Below, piece after piece: positions 28,630 to 37,430 of a stretch of DNA of 64,000 nucleotides. A model generated the notes under the pieces. The model searched no databases and was not told the origin of the DNA. It saw only the letters and a list, made by a program, of their open reading frames with translations. The stretch is from Streptomyces hiroshimensis. GTDB taxonomy: Bacteria; Actinomycetota; Actinomycetes; Streptomycetales; Streptomycetaceae. The stretch is from assembly GCF_014650335.1 (NCBI RefSeq), contig NZ_BMUT01000001.1, positions 113,009 to 177,008 on the forward strand, given 5' to 3'. A program made the position numbers and the translations under genes. Numbering within the stretch: the first letter of the stretch is position 1; every line of letters starts with the position of its first letter.

Positions 28630-29277
28630 ATGAACACTTCCGTACACAGCACGGCCCGCCTGCTGGGCGCGGGCCTGAGGGCCCTGCTCGTCCTCACGGT
28701 GGTCTGCGGGGTGATCTACCCGCTGGTCGTCACCGGCATCGCGCAGGCGGCCTTCCACGACAAGGCCAACGGCTCCGAGGTGAAGGCCGGCGGCAGGTCC
28801 GTGGGCTCCGAGCGGCTCGGCCAGAGCTACACCCTCGACAAGAAGGACAAGGACGGCAACCCGCTGCCGGACCCGAAGTTCTTCCAGCCGCGCCCCTCGG
28901 CGGCCGGCCCGAACGCAGAGAACACCCAGTACAAGCTGGTCGTCTCCGGTGCCTCGAACCTCGCCGCCGACAGCAAGACGCTGCTCGACAGCGTCAAGCA
29001 GCGCCGGACGGACGTCGCCGCGTTCAACCACGTCGCCCCCTCGGCCGTGCCCGTGGACGCCCTGACGGCCTCCGCCTCGGGCCTCGACCCGGACATCTCC
29101 CCGGCGTACGCGCGGCTGCAGGCCAAGCGGGTCGCCGAGGCCAACGGCCTGCCGGCGGACAAGGTCGGCAAGCTGGTCGAGGAGCACGTGGACGGCCGCA
29201 TCCTCGGCTTCATGGGCGAGGAGCGCGTCAACGTCCTGAAGCTCAACATCGCGCTGCAGGAACTCGCGAAGAAGTAG
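28630..29277 (+). CDS. kdpC: KdpC subunit of the K+-transporting ATPase
   Basis: A 215-residue protein with one N-terminal membrane helix (about residues 12-35) and an extracytoplasmic domain containing the family motifs GSERLGQSY, FQPRPSA, DPDISPAYARLQAKRVA and the C-terminal INVLKLN-like segment (RVNVLKLNIAL). It links KdpA and KdpB. Seven bases separate it from kdpB; a hairpin at 29296 ends the kdpFABC message. Confidence 0.95.
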   Translation: MNTSVHSTARLLGAGLRALLVLTVVCGVIYPLVVTGIAQAAFHDKANGSEVKAGGRSVGSERLGQSYTLDKKDKDGNPLPDPKFFQPRPSAAGPNAENTQYKLVVSGASNLAADSKTLLDSVKQRRTDVAAFNHVAPSAVPVDALTASASGLDPDISPAYARLQAKRVAEANGLPADKVGKLVEEHVDGRILGFMGEERVNVLKLNIALQELAKK

Positions 29278-29295
29278 CGCGTCCCGCGGGAGCGC

Positions 29296-29331
29296 GGACG
29301 GGGCCTGCCGGCCGGACCGGCGGCCCCGTCC
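29296..29331 (+). terminator. Terminator after kdpC
   Basis: GGACGGGGCC pairs with GGCCCCGTCC (29296-29305 with 29322-29331) and an inner GCCGG/CCGGC extends the stem; a short TTT follows. Confidence 0.72.
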
Positions 29332-29373
29332 GTCTTTGTGTACCACCCCTTACATCCGGGGGTGGGAAATCCG

Positions 29374-31320
29374 GTGAATGTTCGACCAGTGCAGGGCACC
29401 CTGGGGAACGTGGCCACTTTGAACCCGCAGCCCCATGTCGCCCCAGCCGCACCGCACATGGTGGTGTGCGGGGACGACGGGCTCGTACACCGGCTCGCCG
29501 CCGAGCTCTCCGGCGTCTACGGCGAGCGCGTCACCGTCGTCCTGCCGCCGGCGCGCGAGGCCCGGCAGCGCCCCGCGCCCGCGCTCGGCCGCGCCGCGGC
29601 GCTCTTCGGGCGCGTCACCGGAGTCGTCGGCCGCGCGGGCGCGCCCGACCGGAACGGCGCCGCGCCGGGCAGCGGCCTCGTCCGGGTGCTGGAGGCGGCG
29701 GAGCCCGGCGAGGAGGCGTTCACCGACGCGGGGGTGGTCCACGCCACCGCCCTCGCCCTCGTCTACGACGACGACGAGACCAACGTCCAGGCCGCCCTCC
29801 TCGCCCGCCGCCTCAACCCCCACGTCCGGCTCGTCATCCGCCTCTACAACCGAAGGCTCGGCGAGCACCTGGCGAAGCTCCTCGACCAGGCCGCCCAGCT
29901 GACCGCGGCCGTGGACGGCACCCCCGTCACCGACACGGACGCCACCACCACCGTCCTGTCGGACGCCGACACCGCCGCCCCCGTCCTCGTCACCGCCGCC
30001 GTCTCCGGGCACAACAAGGTCATCGAGGCGGGCGGCCTGATGCTGCGGGCCGCCGAGCGCTCCCAGGCGGCCGCCGGACGCGGGCAGGGCCGGGAGCTGT
30101 GCACCCTCGCCCTGCTCTCGCCCGCGCTGCAGCCGGGGAGCGCGGCGGGCCCCGACGGCGACGGCCCGCTGCTGCTGCCGGGCGACCGCCGGCCACCGGG
30201 CACCGGCGGGCGCGCGGAAGTCGTCCTGGAAGCGGTCCCCTTCGCCCTGCAGCCCGCGCCCGTCCGCCCGACCGTCCGCGGCCTGCCCCTCGGGTCCTTC
30301 TTCTCCAGACGGCTGCGCTGGGCGCTCGGCCTGCTGACCGCCGCCGTCTGCGCCCTGGCCGTCGCGTCCTGGAGCGTCACCAGCGACAACCCGACGCACG
30401 CGGTCTACCTCTCGCTGCTCGACCTCTTCGCCATCAACGAACCGGCGATCCGGGAGGGCCACGGCCGGCAGGTCCTCCAGCTGCTCTCCGGCCTGACGGG
30501 CCTGCTGCTGCTCCCGCTGCTGGTGGCCGCCGCCCTGGAAGGGCTCGGGACCTTCCGCTCCGCCTCCGCGCTGCGCCGCCCGCGGCGCGGCCTGTCCGGC
30601 CACGTCGTGCTGCTGGGTCTGGGCAAGATCGGCACCCGCGTGCTGGCCCGGCTGCGCGAGCTCGGCATCCCCGTCGTGTGCGTCGAGCGCGACCCGCAGG
30701 CCCGCGGCGTCGCGCTCGCCCGCTCGCTGCGCGTCCCCACGATCATCGGCGACGTCACCGAGGAGGGCGTGCTGGACGCCGCCAAGGTCGGGCACAGCGG
30801 CACGCTCCTGGCGCTGACGAGCAGTGACATCACCAACCTGGAAGCCGTCCTGTACGCGCGCGCCGTCAACCCCGAGGTGCGGGTGGTCATGCGGCTGTAC
30901 GACGACCGCTTCGCCAAGGCCGTCTACCGCACCCTGCGCGCCTCCCACCCCCGGGCGTGGACGCGCAGCCGCAGCGTCTCCTTCCTCGTCGCCCCGGCCT
31001 TCGCGGGCGCGATGATAGGGCGTCAGATCCTGGGCGCGGTCCCCGTCGAGCGGCAGGTCGTCCTCATCGCGGCGCTGGAGGTGGAGGGCCGCCCCGAGCT
31101 GAACGGCCAGCCCGCCGGCGACGCGTTCGTCCCCGGCGCCTGGCGGGCGCTCGCGGTGACCACCAGGCGCCTGGAGGCCTCCGGCCGGGAGGAGACCCGC
31201 CTGATGCAGGACCTGCCCGGCGGTTACCGCCTGGGCGGCCAGGACCGCGTCATCGTCGCGGCCACCCGGCAGGGGCTGGCCGACCTCCTGGGCCGCAGGC
31301 CCGTGCCCCGGCCGCGCTGA
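29374..31320 (+). CDS. Membrane protein with two RCK/TrkA-N nucleotide-binding domains
   Basis: A 648-residue protein: an N-terminal Rossmann RCK-type domain (MVVCGDDGLVHRLAAEL... VIRLYNRRLGEHLAKLL), two membrane helices (about residues 320-340 and 370-390), then a second, canonical TrkA-N/RCK domain (VVLLGLGKIGTRVLARL... VVMRLYDDRFAK). The loop between the helices has no TVGYGD-like filter, so this is not an ordinary two-TM K+ channel; it resembles the CASTOR/POLLUX-like actinobacterial group. GTG 29374 is chosen for its spacing from GGTGGGA; GTG 29410 and ATG 29458 are alternatives. Its place after kdpFABC points to potassium or cation homeostasis. Confidence 0.78.
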   Translation: MNVRPVQGTLGNVATLNPQPHVAPAAPHMVVCGDDGLVHRLAAELSGVYGERVTVVLPPAREARQRPAPALGRAAALFGRVTGVVGRAGAPDRNGAAPGSGLVRVLEAAEPGEEAFTDAGVVHATALALVYDDDETNVQAALLARRLNPHVRLVIRLYNRRLGEHLAKLLDQAAQLTAAVDGTPVTDTDATTTVLSDADTAAPVLVTAAVSGHNKVIEAGGLMLRAAERSQAAAGRGQGRELCTLALLSPALQPGSAAGPDGDGPLLLPGDRRPPGTGGRAEVVLEAVPFALQPAPVRPTVRGLPLGSFFSRRLRWALGLLTAAVCALAVASWSVTSDNPTHAVYLSLLDLFAINEPAIREGHGRQVLQLLSGLTGLLLLPLLVAAALEGLGTFRSASALRRPRRGLSGHVVLLGLGKIGTRVLARLRELGIPVVCVERDPQARGVALARSLRVPTIIGDVTEEGVLDAAKVGHSGTLLALTSSDITNLEAVLYARAVNPEVRVVMRLYDDRFAKAVYRTLRASHPRAWTRSRSVSFLVAPAFAGAMIGRQILGAVPVERQVVLIAALEVEGRPELNGQPAGDAFVPGAWRALAVTTRRLEASGREETRLMQDLPGGYRLGGQDRVIVAATRQGLADLLGRRPVPRPR

Positions 31321-31395
31321 AGCCGGGCCCCGGCCGCGGCGGAGGCCGCCGGGTCCCCGGGCCCTGTACGCGCCCGGCCGGGGCCGGGCCGCCCG

Positions 31396-31932
31396 TCACC
31401 AGACGTCCCCCGGCCGCCAGTCGCACGCCAGCTCCCCGTCCAGGTCCAGCTTCGCCGTCAGCGGCATCACGTAGATGCAGCCGTCCTCCTCCGCGGTGCG
31501 CCGCAGGCCCGTGGGGGAGAGGACCGAGGAGGGGCCGCGCCACAGCCGCCAGCCGCGGCCGGCGTAGAGCGGCACGGCCTCGTCCGCCGCGCCCAGCGCC
31601 CCCAGCTCGTAGCCGCCGCGGCGCAGGACGCCCTCCAGCGCCTCCATCACGGCCGAGGCCACGCCCTGCCGGCGCCGGTCCTCGCGGACGGCCACGGCCT
31701 CCACGTAGCCGGTGCGCAGCGCCTGCCCGCCGTGCAGCATCCGGCGCTGTACGAGCGAGCCGTGGCCGATCAGCTCGCCGCCCTCCCACGCGAGGGCGTG
31801 CATGCCGCCCACCGAGTGGTCCCAGTCCTCGTCGGAGAAGTCCCCCTCGAACGCGTCGTCCACGAGGGTGCGGACCGCGGCGAGTTCCGCATCGGTCAGC
31901 CCGGACGTGTGCGCCGTACGTACGTCAGTCAT
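31396..31932 (-). CDS. AAC(2')-I type aminoglycoside 2'-N-acetyltransferase homologue
   Basis: A 178-residue GNAT protein that follows the mycobacterial AAC(2')-I enzymes through its length, as I recall them: GGMHALAWEGGELIGH, the acetyl-CoA loop VEAVAVREDRRRQGVASAV, GYELGALGA, LYAGRGW, PTG(x)RRT and the terminal CDWRPGDVW. That family acetylates the 2' amine of aminoglycosides and, in mycobacteria, may have a native cell-wall or metabolic role. The ATG at 31932 is preferred over an upstream ATG. It faces the opposite way to the kdp genes around it, and is not near any aminoglycoside pathway. Confidence 0.85.
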   Translation of the reverse strand: MTDVRTAHTSGLTDAELAAVRTLVDDAFEGDFSDEDWDHSVGGMHALAWEGGELIGHGSLVQRRMLHGGQALRTGYVEAVAVREDRRRQGVASAVMEALEGVLRRGGYELGALGAADEAVPLYAGRGWRLWRGPSSVLSPTGLRRTAEEDGCIYVMPLTAKLDLDGELACDWRPGDVW

Positions 31933-31998
31933 ACCGTCATGCTGCCAGCCCGCCTCCCGGGCCGGACCGGACCGGGCGCGCAAAGGTCACGGCGCACG

Positions 31999-32016
31999 GC
32001 GTCAGAGCTGCGTCAA
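31999..32016 (+). promoter_or_regulatory. GCGTCA(A/G) pair upstream of kdpD
   Basis: GCGTCAG (31999-32005) and GCGTCAA (32010-32016) are 11 bases apart in the aac/kdpD divergent gap. They repeat the 3' half of the direct repeats found before the kdp structural genes and could be a second KdpE-type operator. Low confidence. Confidence 0.3.
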
Positions 32017-32160
32017 TACCGCGCCCACCACCCCCGGGCGCCCCATATGTCCAGAACTTTGGCCGTAAGGTCGACCGTACGCGGCAGTGCGAGCACATCA
32101 GCACATCCGGCCGGCGCGACCGCCCGGACACCGCCGCGTGACGTGAAAGACAATGGGGCC

Positions 32161-34713
32161 ATGGGACGCGGCAAGCTTCGGATCTACCTCGGCGCGGCAC
32201 CGGGCGTCGGCAAGACGTACGCGATGCTCTCGGAGGCCCACCGCCGCGTGGAGCGCGGCACGGACGCCGTGGTCGGCTTCGTCGAGCACCACAACCGGCC
32301 GCGCACCGAGGTCATGCTCCACGGGCTGGAGGAGGTGCCCCGCCGGGAGATCACCTACCGCGGCGCCGTCTTCACCGAGATGGACATCGACGCGGTCCTC
32401 GCCCGCCGCCCCGCCGTCGTCCTCGTCGACGAGCTCGCCCACACCAACGTGCCCGGCTCGCGCAACACCAAGCGCTGGCAGGACGTCGAGGAGCTGCTCC
32501 AGGCGGGCGTCGACGTCGTCTCCACCGTCAACATCCAGCACCTGGAGTCGCTCGGCGACGTCGTCGAGTCGATCACCGGCGTCCGGCAGCAGGAGACCGT
32601 GCCCGACGAGGTCGTGCGCCGCGCCGACCAGATCGAGCTGGTCGACATGTCGCCCCAGGCGCTGCGGCGCCGCATGGCCCACGGGAACATATACAAGCCC
32701 GACAAGGTCGACGCCGCCCTCTCCAACTACTTCCGGCCCGGCAACCTGACCGCGCTGCGCGAGCTCGCGCTGCTGTGGACCGCCGACCGCGTCGACGAGT
32801 ACCTGCGGCAGTACCGCACCGAGCACAGCGTCTCCACCATCTGGCAGGCCCGCGAGCGCATCGTCGTCGGCCTCACCGGCGGCCCCGAGGGCCGCACCCT
32901 GATCCGCCGCGCGGCGCGCATGGCCGCCAAGGGCTCCGGCAGCGAGATCCTCGCCGTCTACATCGCCCGCAGCGACGGGCTCACCTCGGCCTCGCCGAAG
33001 GAGCTCGCCGTCCAGCGCACCCTGGTCGAGGACCTCGGCGGCACCTTCCACCATGTGATCGGGGACGACGTGCCCGCCTCGCTGCTGGAGTTCGCCCGCG
33101 GAGTCAACGCCACCCAGATCGTGCTCGGCTCCAGCCGCCGCAAGACCTGGCAGTACATCTTCGGCCCCGGCGTGGGCCAGACCGTGGCCCGCGACTCCGG
33201 TCCCGACCTGGACGTCCACATCGTCACCCACGAGGAGGTCGCCAAGGGCCGCGGCCTGCCCGTGGCGCGCGGCGCCCGCCTCGGCCGGGGCCGCATCGTG
33301 GCCGGCTGGCTCGTCGGCCTCGTCGGCCCGGCCCTGCTCAGCCTGCTGCTGACGCACATCGGCCCGGACCTCGGCCTCGCCAACGACATGCTGCTGTTCC
33401 TGTGCATGACGGTCGCGGCGGCCCTGCTCGGCGGCCTCCTGCCGGCCCTCGCCTCCGCGGCCTTCGGCTCGCTGCTGCTGAACTACTTCTTCGTCGAGCC
33501 CCTCCACCAGTGGACGATCACCGACCCGAAGAACATCGTCGCCATCACGATCTTCGTCTTCGTCGCGGTCTCCGTGGCGTCCGTGGTGGACCTGGCCGCG
33601 CGCCGCACCCACCAGGCGGCCCGGCTGCGCGCCGAGTCCGAGATCCTCTCCTTCCTCGCCGGCAGCGTGCTGCGCGGCGACAGCAGCCTGGAGGCCCTCC
33701 TGGAGCGGGTCCGGGAGACCTTCGCCATGGAGTCCGTGGCGCTGCTGGAGCGCACCAGCGAGGTCGACCCGTGGACCTGCGCGGCCAGTGTCGTGACCAA
33801 CTCGGGCAAGCCCCTGCTGCGGCCCGAGGACGCCGACGTCGACATGCCCGTCGGCGACAACATGGCGCTCGCCCTCTCCGGGCGCGTCCTGCCCGCCGAG
33901 GACCGCCGCGTGCTCGCCGCCTTCGCCGCGCAGGCCGCGGTCGTCCTGGACCGGCAGCGGCTGGTCGGCGAGGCCGAGCGGGCCCGCCGCCTGGACGAGG
34001 GCAACCGCATCCGCGTCGCCCTGCTCGCCGCCGTCAGCCACGACCTGCGCACCCCGCTCGCCGCGATCAAGGCCGCCGTGACCTCCCTGCGCTCGGACGA
34101 CGTCGCCTGGTCCGAGGAGGACGAGGCCGAGCTGCTGGCCGGCATCGAGGACGGCGCCGACCGCCTGGACCACCTCGTCGGCAACCTCCTCGACATGTCG
34201 CGGCTGCAGACCGGCACCGTCACCCCGCTGATCCGCGAGATCGATCTGGACGAGGTGGTGCCGATGGCCCTGGGCGGCGTCCCCGAGGGCAGCGTCACCC
34301 TCGACATCCCCGAGACGCTGCCGATGGTCGCCGTCGACCCCGGCCTGCTGGAGCGCAGCGTCGCCAACGTCGTCGAGAACGCCGTCAAGCACAGCCCCGG
34401 CGGGACGCCCGTCCTGGTGGCCGCCAGCGCCCTGGGCGACCGCGTGGAGGTACGGGTGGCCGACCGCGGCCCCGGCGTCCCCGACAGCGCCAAGGACCGC
34501 ATCTTCGAGCCCTTCCAGCGCTACGGGGACGCGCCGCGCGGGGCCGGCGTGGGCCTCGGCCTCGCCGTCGCCCGGGGCTTCGCCGAGGCCATGGGCGGCA
34601 CCCTCGCCGCAGAGGACACCCCCGGCGGGGGCATGACCATGGTGCTCACCCTGCGGGCCGCCGACGGCGTCGCGCCCGTCCGCCCGGACCTCCCGGCGCA
34701 GGCCACCTCGTGA
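32161..34713 (+). CDS. kdpD: KdpD osmosensitive K+ channel histidine kinase
   Basis: An 850-residue sensor. The N-terminal KdpD domain begins with a Walker A motif (GAAPGVGKTYAML, residues 11-23). It is followed by a USP-like domain (about 235-360, GSSRRKTWQYIFGPGVG), four clustered membrane helices (about 380-480), a GAF-like region, HisKA with AVSHDLRTPLAAIKA (phospho-His about residue 627), and HATPase_c with GVGLGLAVARG. It detects low K+ or ionic stress and phosphorylates KdpE. ATG 32161 is where the family alignment begins. Confidence 0.95.
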   Translation: MGRGKLRIYLGAAPGVGKTYAMLSEAHRRVERGTDAVVGFVEHHNRPRTEVMLHGLEEVPRREITYRGAVFTEMDIDAVLARRPAVVLVDELAHTNVPGSRNTKRWQDVEELLQAGVDVVSTVNIQHLESLGDVVESITGVRQQETVPDEVVRRADQIELVDMSPQALRRRMAHGNIYKPDKVDAALSNYFRPGNLTALRELALLWTADRVDEYLRQYRTEHSVSTIWQARERIVVGLTGGPEGRTLIRRAARMAAKGSGSEILAVYIARSDGLTSASPKELAVQRTLVEDLGGTFHHVIGDDVPASLLEFARGVNATQIVLGSSRRKTWQYIFGPGVGQTVARDSGPDLDVHIVTHEEVAKGRGLPVARGARLGRGRIVAGWLVGLVGPALLSLLLTHIGPDLGLANDMLLFLCMTVAAALLGGLLPALASAAFGSLLLNYFFVEPLHQWTITDPKNIVAITIFVFVAVSVASVVDLAARRTHQAARLRAESEILSFLAGSVLRGDSSLEALLERVRETFAMESVALLERTSEVDPWTCAASVVTNSGKPLLRPEDADVDMPVGDNMALALSGRVLPAEDRRVLAAFAAQAAVVLDRQRLVGEAERARRLDEGNRIRVALLAAVSHDLRTPLAAIKAAVTSLRSDDVAWSEEDEAELLAGIEDGADRLDHLVGNLLDMSRLQTGTVTPLIREIDLDEVVPMALGGVPEGSVTLDIPETLPMVAVDPGLLERSVANVVENAVKHSPGGTPVLVAASALGDRVEVRVADRGPGVPDSAKDRIFEPFQRYGDAPRGAGVGLGLAVARGFAEAMGGTLAAEDTPGGGMTMVLTLRAADGVAPVRPDLPAQATS

Positions 34714-34798
34714 GCCGCCCCCCGCGTACCGACACTCCAGCAGTCCCCGATCCCGGGCCCCGCGGGTGGGCCCGCACGAACAGCAGAGGTGGTTACCG

Positions 34799-35488
34799 AT
34801 GAACCGGGTGCTCGTGGTGGATGACGAGCCGCAGATCGTCCGCGCCCTCGTGATCAACCTCAAGGCGCGGAAGTACGAGGTCGACGCCGCGCCCGACGGC
34901 GCGACCGCCCTCCAGCTCGCCGCCGCCCGCCACCCCGACGTGGTCATCCTCGACCTCGGCCTGCCCGACATGGACGGCGTCGAGGTGATCAAGGGGCTGC
35001 GGGGCTGGACCCGGGTGCCGATCCTGGTCCTCTCCGCCCGACAGACCTCCGACGAGAAGGTCGAGGCGCTGGACGCCGGAGCGGACGACTACGTCACCAA
35101 GCCGTTCGGCATGGACGAGCTGCTGGCGCGCCTGCGGGCCGCCGTGCGGCGCGCCGAGCCCACGGGGGCGGCCGCCGCGGGGGACGACGCCATCGTCGAG
35201 ACCGAGGTCTTCACCGTCGACCTCGCGGCGAAGAAGGTCAACCGCGAGGGCCGCGACGTGCGGCTGACGCCGACCGAGTGGCACCTGCTGGAGGTGCTCG
35301 TACGCAATACGGGCCGTCTCGTCAGCCAGAAGCAGCTGCTCCAGGAGGTCTGGGGCCCGTCCTACGGCACGGAGACGAACTACCTGCGGGTGTACATGGC
35401 CCAGCTCCGGCGCAAGCTGGAGCGTGACCCTTCGCACCCGAAGCACTTCATTACTGAGCCGGGGATGGGGTACCGGTTCGAGATGTGA
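34799..35488 (+). CDS. kdpE: KdpE response regulator
   Basis: A 229-residue OmpR-family regulator with a receiver domain (VVDDEPQI, phospho-Asp in ILDLGLPDMDG near residue 52, TKPFGMDELLAR) and a DNA-binding winged helix ending in EPGMGYRFEM, the KdpE signature. The ATG at 34799 follows AGAGGTGG. It sits 85 bases after kdpD and should activate the kdpF-A-B-C promoter 10 kb upstream. Confidence 0.95.
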   Translation: MNRVLVVDDEPQIVRALVINLKARKYEVDAAPDGATALQLAAARHPDVVILDLGLPDMDGVEVIKGLRGWTRVPILVLSARQTSDEKVEALDAGADDYVTKPFGMDELLARLRAAVRRAEPTGAAAAGDDAIVETEVFTVDLAAKKVNREGRDVRLTPTEWHLLEVLVRNTGRLVSQKQLLQEVWGPSYGTETNYLRVYMAQLRRKLERDPSHPKHFITEPGMGYRFEM

Positions 35489-35547
35489 CCCGGGGCGGGG
35501 CCCGCGGGGCAGGAACCCGCCCGGAGGGCGCCCGGTACGCTGGGTTC

Positions 35548-35946
35548 ATGAGTGCCGTACCCCGTTCCGAGAAGCCGACCGGCCGTTTCCGCCGGATGCT
35601 CGACCGGCTGTCCACCTCGCAGGAGGAGCTGCACCACGCAGAGCTGCAGCAGGACGCGGAGGCCACGGGCTGCACGCGGATATGCGACTGCGACGACCGG
35701 CAGATAGTCAAGGTCACCGGCACCTTGCGGACGGTAACGCTCCGCCCCCGTGCCGGTGTGCCCGCGCTGGAGGCCGAGCTGTTCGACGGCTCGGCCGCGC
35801 TCGATGTCGTGTGGCTCGGCCGCCGTTCCATCGTCGGCATAGAGCCCGGCCGTAAGCTGATCGCCTCCGGCCGGATCTCGATGAGCCGTGGCCGCCGGGT
35901 GCTGTTCAATCCCAAGTACGAGCTCCGACCGCTCGGACAGGAGTAG
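35548..35946 (+). CDS. OB-fold nucleic-acid-binding protein
   Basis: A 132-residue protein with a single OB-fold (about residues 45-125, starting at the CTRICDCDDRQIVKVTGTL strand and ending PLGQE). Known actinobacterial homologues are annotated as OB-fold nucleic-acid binding and are commonly next to DUF3159 genes, as here (3 bases apart). The ATG at 35548 is preferred over an upstream in-frame ATG lying at the kdpE stop. Target nucleic acid is unknown. Confidence 0.84.
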   Translation: MSAVPRSEKPTGRFRRMLDRLSTSQEELHHAELQQDAEATGCTRICDCDDRQIVKVTGTLRTVTLRPRAGVPALEAELFDGSAALDVVWLGRRSIVGIEPGRKLIASGRISMSRGRRVLFNPKYELRPLGQE

Positions 35947-35949
35947 CGG

Positions 35950-36681
35950 GTGACGTCTCTCGACAAGCCGACCGTGGACCAGCAGGGGACGGGGGGTGAC
36001 GCCGCCGACGCATCGGCGGCGACCAAGGCCGCCCTGTTCGAGGCCTTCGGCGGGGTGCGGGGCATGGTCGAGACGACCGTGCCGGGCCTGGTCTTCGTGG
36101 CGATCTTCACCGTCAAGCGGGACATCCACACCGCGGCCATCGCCGCGCTGGGCCTGTCCCTGCTGATGGGCATCGCCCGGCTGCTGCGCAAGGACACCGT
36201 CAAGCACGCCTTCAGCGGCGTCTTCGGGGTCGCCATCGGCGCGGTCTTCGCGATGATGACCGGCGACGCCAAGAACTTCCACCTGCCGGGCATGCTCTAC
36301 ACCCTGGGCCTGGCCGTGGCGTACATCGTCACGTCCCTGGTGGGTTATCCGCTGCTCGGCCTGATCCTCGGCCCGGTGTTCAAGGAGAACCTCTCCTGGC
36401 GCACCCGCAACCCCGGCCGCAAGCTCGCCTACACCAAGGCGAGCTGGGCCTGGGGCCTGATCCTGCTGGCCAAGTCGGCGATCCTCTTCCCGCTGTACTG
36501 GTGGGGCGACGCCACCCAGCTCGGCTGGGTGAAGGTGGCCCTCGGCATCCCGCCGATGCTGCTCTCGGTCTACCTGACCTGGATCTTCCTGGCCAAGGCG
36601 CCGCCGCCGATCGACGTGATCGCGGAGATGGAAGAAGCCGAACGCGCGGAGAAGGCGGAGAGCAGCAAAGCCCTGAGCTGA
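35950..36681 (+). CDS. DUF3159 membrane protein
   Basis: A 243-residue polytopic protein with about five to six membrane helices, beginning after a short acidic N-terminus (FEAFGGVRGMVETTVPGLVFV is the first). DUF3159 members are intracellular-septation-A-like actinobacterial proteins of uncertain function. GTG 35950 follows the OB-fold gene by three bases; a strong bidirectional hairpin follows the stop. Confidence 0.84.
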   Translation: MTSLDKPTVDQQGTGGDAADASAATKAALFEAFGGVRGMVETTVPGLVFVAIFTVKRDIHTAAIAALGLSLLMGIARLLRKDTVKHAFSGVFGVAIGAVFAMMTGDAKNFHLPGMLYTLGLAVAYIVTSLVGYPLLGLILGPVFKENLSWRTRNPGRKLAYTKASWAWGLILLAKSAILFPLYWWGDATQLGWVKVALGIPPMLLSVYLTWIFLAKAPPPIDVIAEMEEAERAEKAESSKALS

Positions 36682-36702
36682 TCTCCCCCCTCGCATACGA
36701 AA

Positions 36703-36746
36703 CGAACGCCGGGCGGGCTCGAGGATTCGAGCCCGCCCGGCGTTCG
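36703..36746. terminator. Bidirectional terminator between DUF3159 and trkA
   Basis: A perfect 19-bp stem (36703-36721 with 36728-36746) with an AGGATT loop in a convergent gap. Confidence 0.88.
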
Positions 36747-36758
36747 TATGCGCGTGTG

Positions 36759-37430
36759 CTACTCGGCGTCCCGCGTCGCCGACAGCAGGTCTTCCAGCTG
36801 CTCCTCGCGCGCCGGCGCCGCAACGAACAGCAGCTCGTCACCGGCCTCCAGGGCGTCGTCGCGGCTGGGGGTGAGCACCCGGTTGCCGCGGATGATCGTG
36901 ACGAGCGAGGTGTCGTCCGGCCAGTCCACGTCCCCGACGCGGGTGCCGGCCAGCGCCGACTCCGGCGGCAGCGTGAGCTCCACGAGGTTGGCGTCGCCCT
37001 GGCTGAACCGCATCAGGCGCACCAGGTCGCCGACGCTCACGGCCTCCTCGACCAGCGCCGACATCAGGCGCGGCGTGGACACGGCCACGTCGACGCCCCA
37101 GGACTCGTTGAACAGCCACTCGTTCTTCGGGTTGTTCACCCGGGCCACGACCCGGGGCACCCCGTACTCGGTCTTGGCCAGCAGGGAGACGACGAGGTTG
37201 ACCTTGTCGTCACCCGTGGCGGCGATGACCACGTTGCAGCGCTGCAGCGCGGCCTCGTCGAGCGAGGTGATCTCGCACGCGTCGGCCAGCAGCCACTCCG
37301 CGAGCGGCACGCGCTCCACCGAGATGGCGGTCGGGGCCTTGTCGACGAGCAGCACCTCGTGCCCGTTCTCCAGCAGCTCGCCCGCGATGGAGCGGCCGAC
37401 GGCACCGGCACCGGCGATGGCGACCCTCAT
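36759..37430 (-). CDS. TrkA-family K+ uptake regulatory protein (CeoC-like)
   Basis: A 223-residue RCK protein: a TrkA-N NAD-binding domain (MRVAIAGAGAVGRSIAGELL, acidic ribose-binding Asp in LLVDK) and a TrkA-C domain (about residues 140-215). It binds the cytoplasmic face of a K+ translocator and gates it with NAD(H) or other nucleotides. The start overlaps the stop of the upstream trkA copy, so the two are co-expressed and probably form hetero-oligomers. Confidence 0.9.
   Translation of the reverse strand: MRVAIAGAGAVGRSIAGELLENGHEVLLVDKAPTAISVERVPLAEWLLADACEITSLDEAALQRCNVVIAATGDDKVNLVVSLLAKTEYGVPRVVARVNNPKNEWLFNESWGVDVAVSTPRLMSALVEEAVSVGDLVRLMRFSQGDANLVELTLPPESALAGTRVGDVDWPDDTSLVTIIRGNRVLTPSRDDALEAGDELLFVAAPAREEQLEDLLSATRDAE

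Noticed and set aside
32098..34992. 964-residue open frame on the minus strand
   Set aside because: Antisense shadow of kdpD; no initiation signal or family resemblance.
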